From Nocardioides alkalitolerans DSM 16699 (GTDB lineage Bacteria > Actinomycetota > Actinomycetes > Propionibacteriales > Nocardioidaceae), in assembly GCF_000426525.1 (NCBI RefSeq), contig NZ_AUFN01000013.1, forward strand, positions 124,001-188,000: a stretch of 64,000 nt of DNA, in the 5' to 3' direction. Numbering within the stretch: the stretch's first letter is position 1; the number at the start of each line of letters is the position of its first letter. A model generated the notes under the pieces. The model saw only the letters and a list, made by a program, of their open reading frames with translations, was not told the DNA's origin and made no database searches. The position numbers and the translations under genes were made by a program. Below, piece after piece: positions 63,953-64,000 of this stretch.

Positions 63953-64000
63953 ATGGCAATGCACGACGGCACCCAGGCCCTCAACCAGGCCTCGAACCAG
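63953..64000 (+). CDS. sdhA: Probable succinate dehydrogenase flavoprotein subunit, start only
   Basis: Only 16 residues are visible: MAMHDGTQALNQASNQ. The call rests on position: the order sdhC-sdhA-sdhB is standard in actinobacteria and the ATG lies 13 bases after sdhC, with AAGGA about 10 bases upstream. The visible residues carry no diagnostic motif. The rest is outside the window. Confidence 0.5.
   Translation, partial: MAMHDGTQALNQASNQ

Overview
The window is a very GC-rich actinobacterial chromosome segment (most third codon positions are G or C, GTG starts are common, and genes are packed with 1-4 base GTGA/ATGA/TGATG overlaps). A DUF222-type HNH nuclease gene with a neighbouring tandem repeat, a mutA-mutB-meaB set, and an sdhC-sdhA start suggest a Nocardioidaceae-like member of the Propionibacteriales (Nocardioides/Aeromicrobium type). 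That placement is inference. No rRNA, tRNA, CRISPR array, transposase or prophage gene was recognised.

Region 1 (1-13656) looks like a stress/envelope island. It holds the C-terminal end of a large-subunit catalase, an FAD oxidoreductase with a Rieske domain, a GAF-ANTAR regulator, a tightly coupled three-gene glycosyltransferase operon, a SigB/SigF-type sigma factor, a zinc alcohol dehydrogenase, two small alpha/beta hydrolases, a photolyase-related protein, and an NtrC-like activator without a visible sigma-54 contact loop. Region 2 (13763-17467) holds a DUF222/HNH endonuclease, three copies of a repeat, a nucleotidyltransferase-like/methyltransferase fusion and small unknown proteins.

Region 3 (17660-25602), all on the minus strand, is a surface-polysaccharide cluster. 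It encodes a membrane GT2 with cellulose-synthase-like D,D,QxxRW motifs, a GT39-like membrane transferase, a DUF4397 exported protein, a GH8 endoglucanase-like enzyme, a class F sortase, a GtrA flippase-like protein and a polyprenol-phosphate sugar synthase. Several of these genes overlap, so they are probably translated together. Region 4 (25844-34882) contains an SsuD-like flavin monooxygenase, a cytoplasmic BisC/DMSO-reductase-type molybdoenzyme and a complete family-5 ABC importer. The monooxygenase and importer genes share a strikingly similar promoter module, so I propose an organosulfur (or similar oxidised small molecule) scavenging regulon.

Region 5 (34894-45739) is mixed: YaaA, DUF1349, a secreted beta-helix/FG-GAP protein, an RNase H-phosphatase fusion/zinc-ribbon/Nif3 operon, an acyl-CoA ligase, and a two-component system with an Asp-rich membrane protein. 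Region 6 (45829-53862) is a nucleoside uptake and salvage operon: BMP lipoprotein, ABC ATPase, two permeases, cytidine deaminase, a cytochrome P450 and thymidine phosphorylase. A large hairpin sits behind the lipoprotein gene. Region 7 (54102-64000) holds an M20 amidohydrolase, the methylmalonyl-CoA mutase genes with MeaB, a divergent thiolase with a TetR-like operator between them, a GT4 glycosyltransferase, and the start of the succinate dehydrogenase operon behind a DtxR/IdeR-like iron box.

The strongest leads are the duplicated promoter module, the sortase-linked polysaccharide cluster with a substrate that lacks LPXTG, the photolyase homologue without the usual Fe-S cysteines, and the P450 inside a nucleoside operon.
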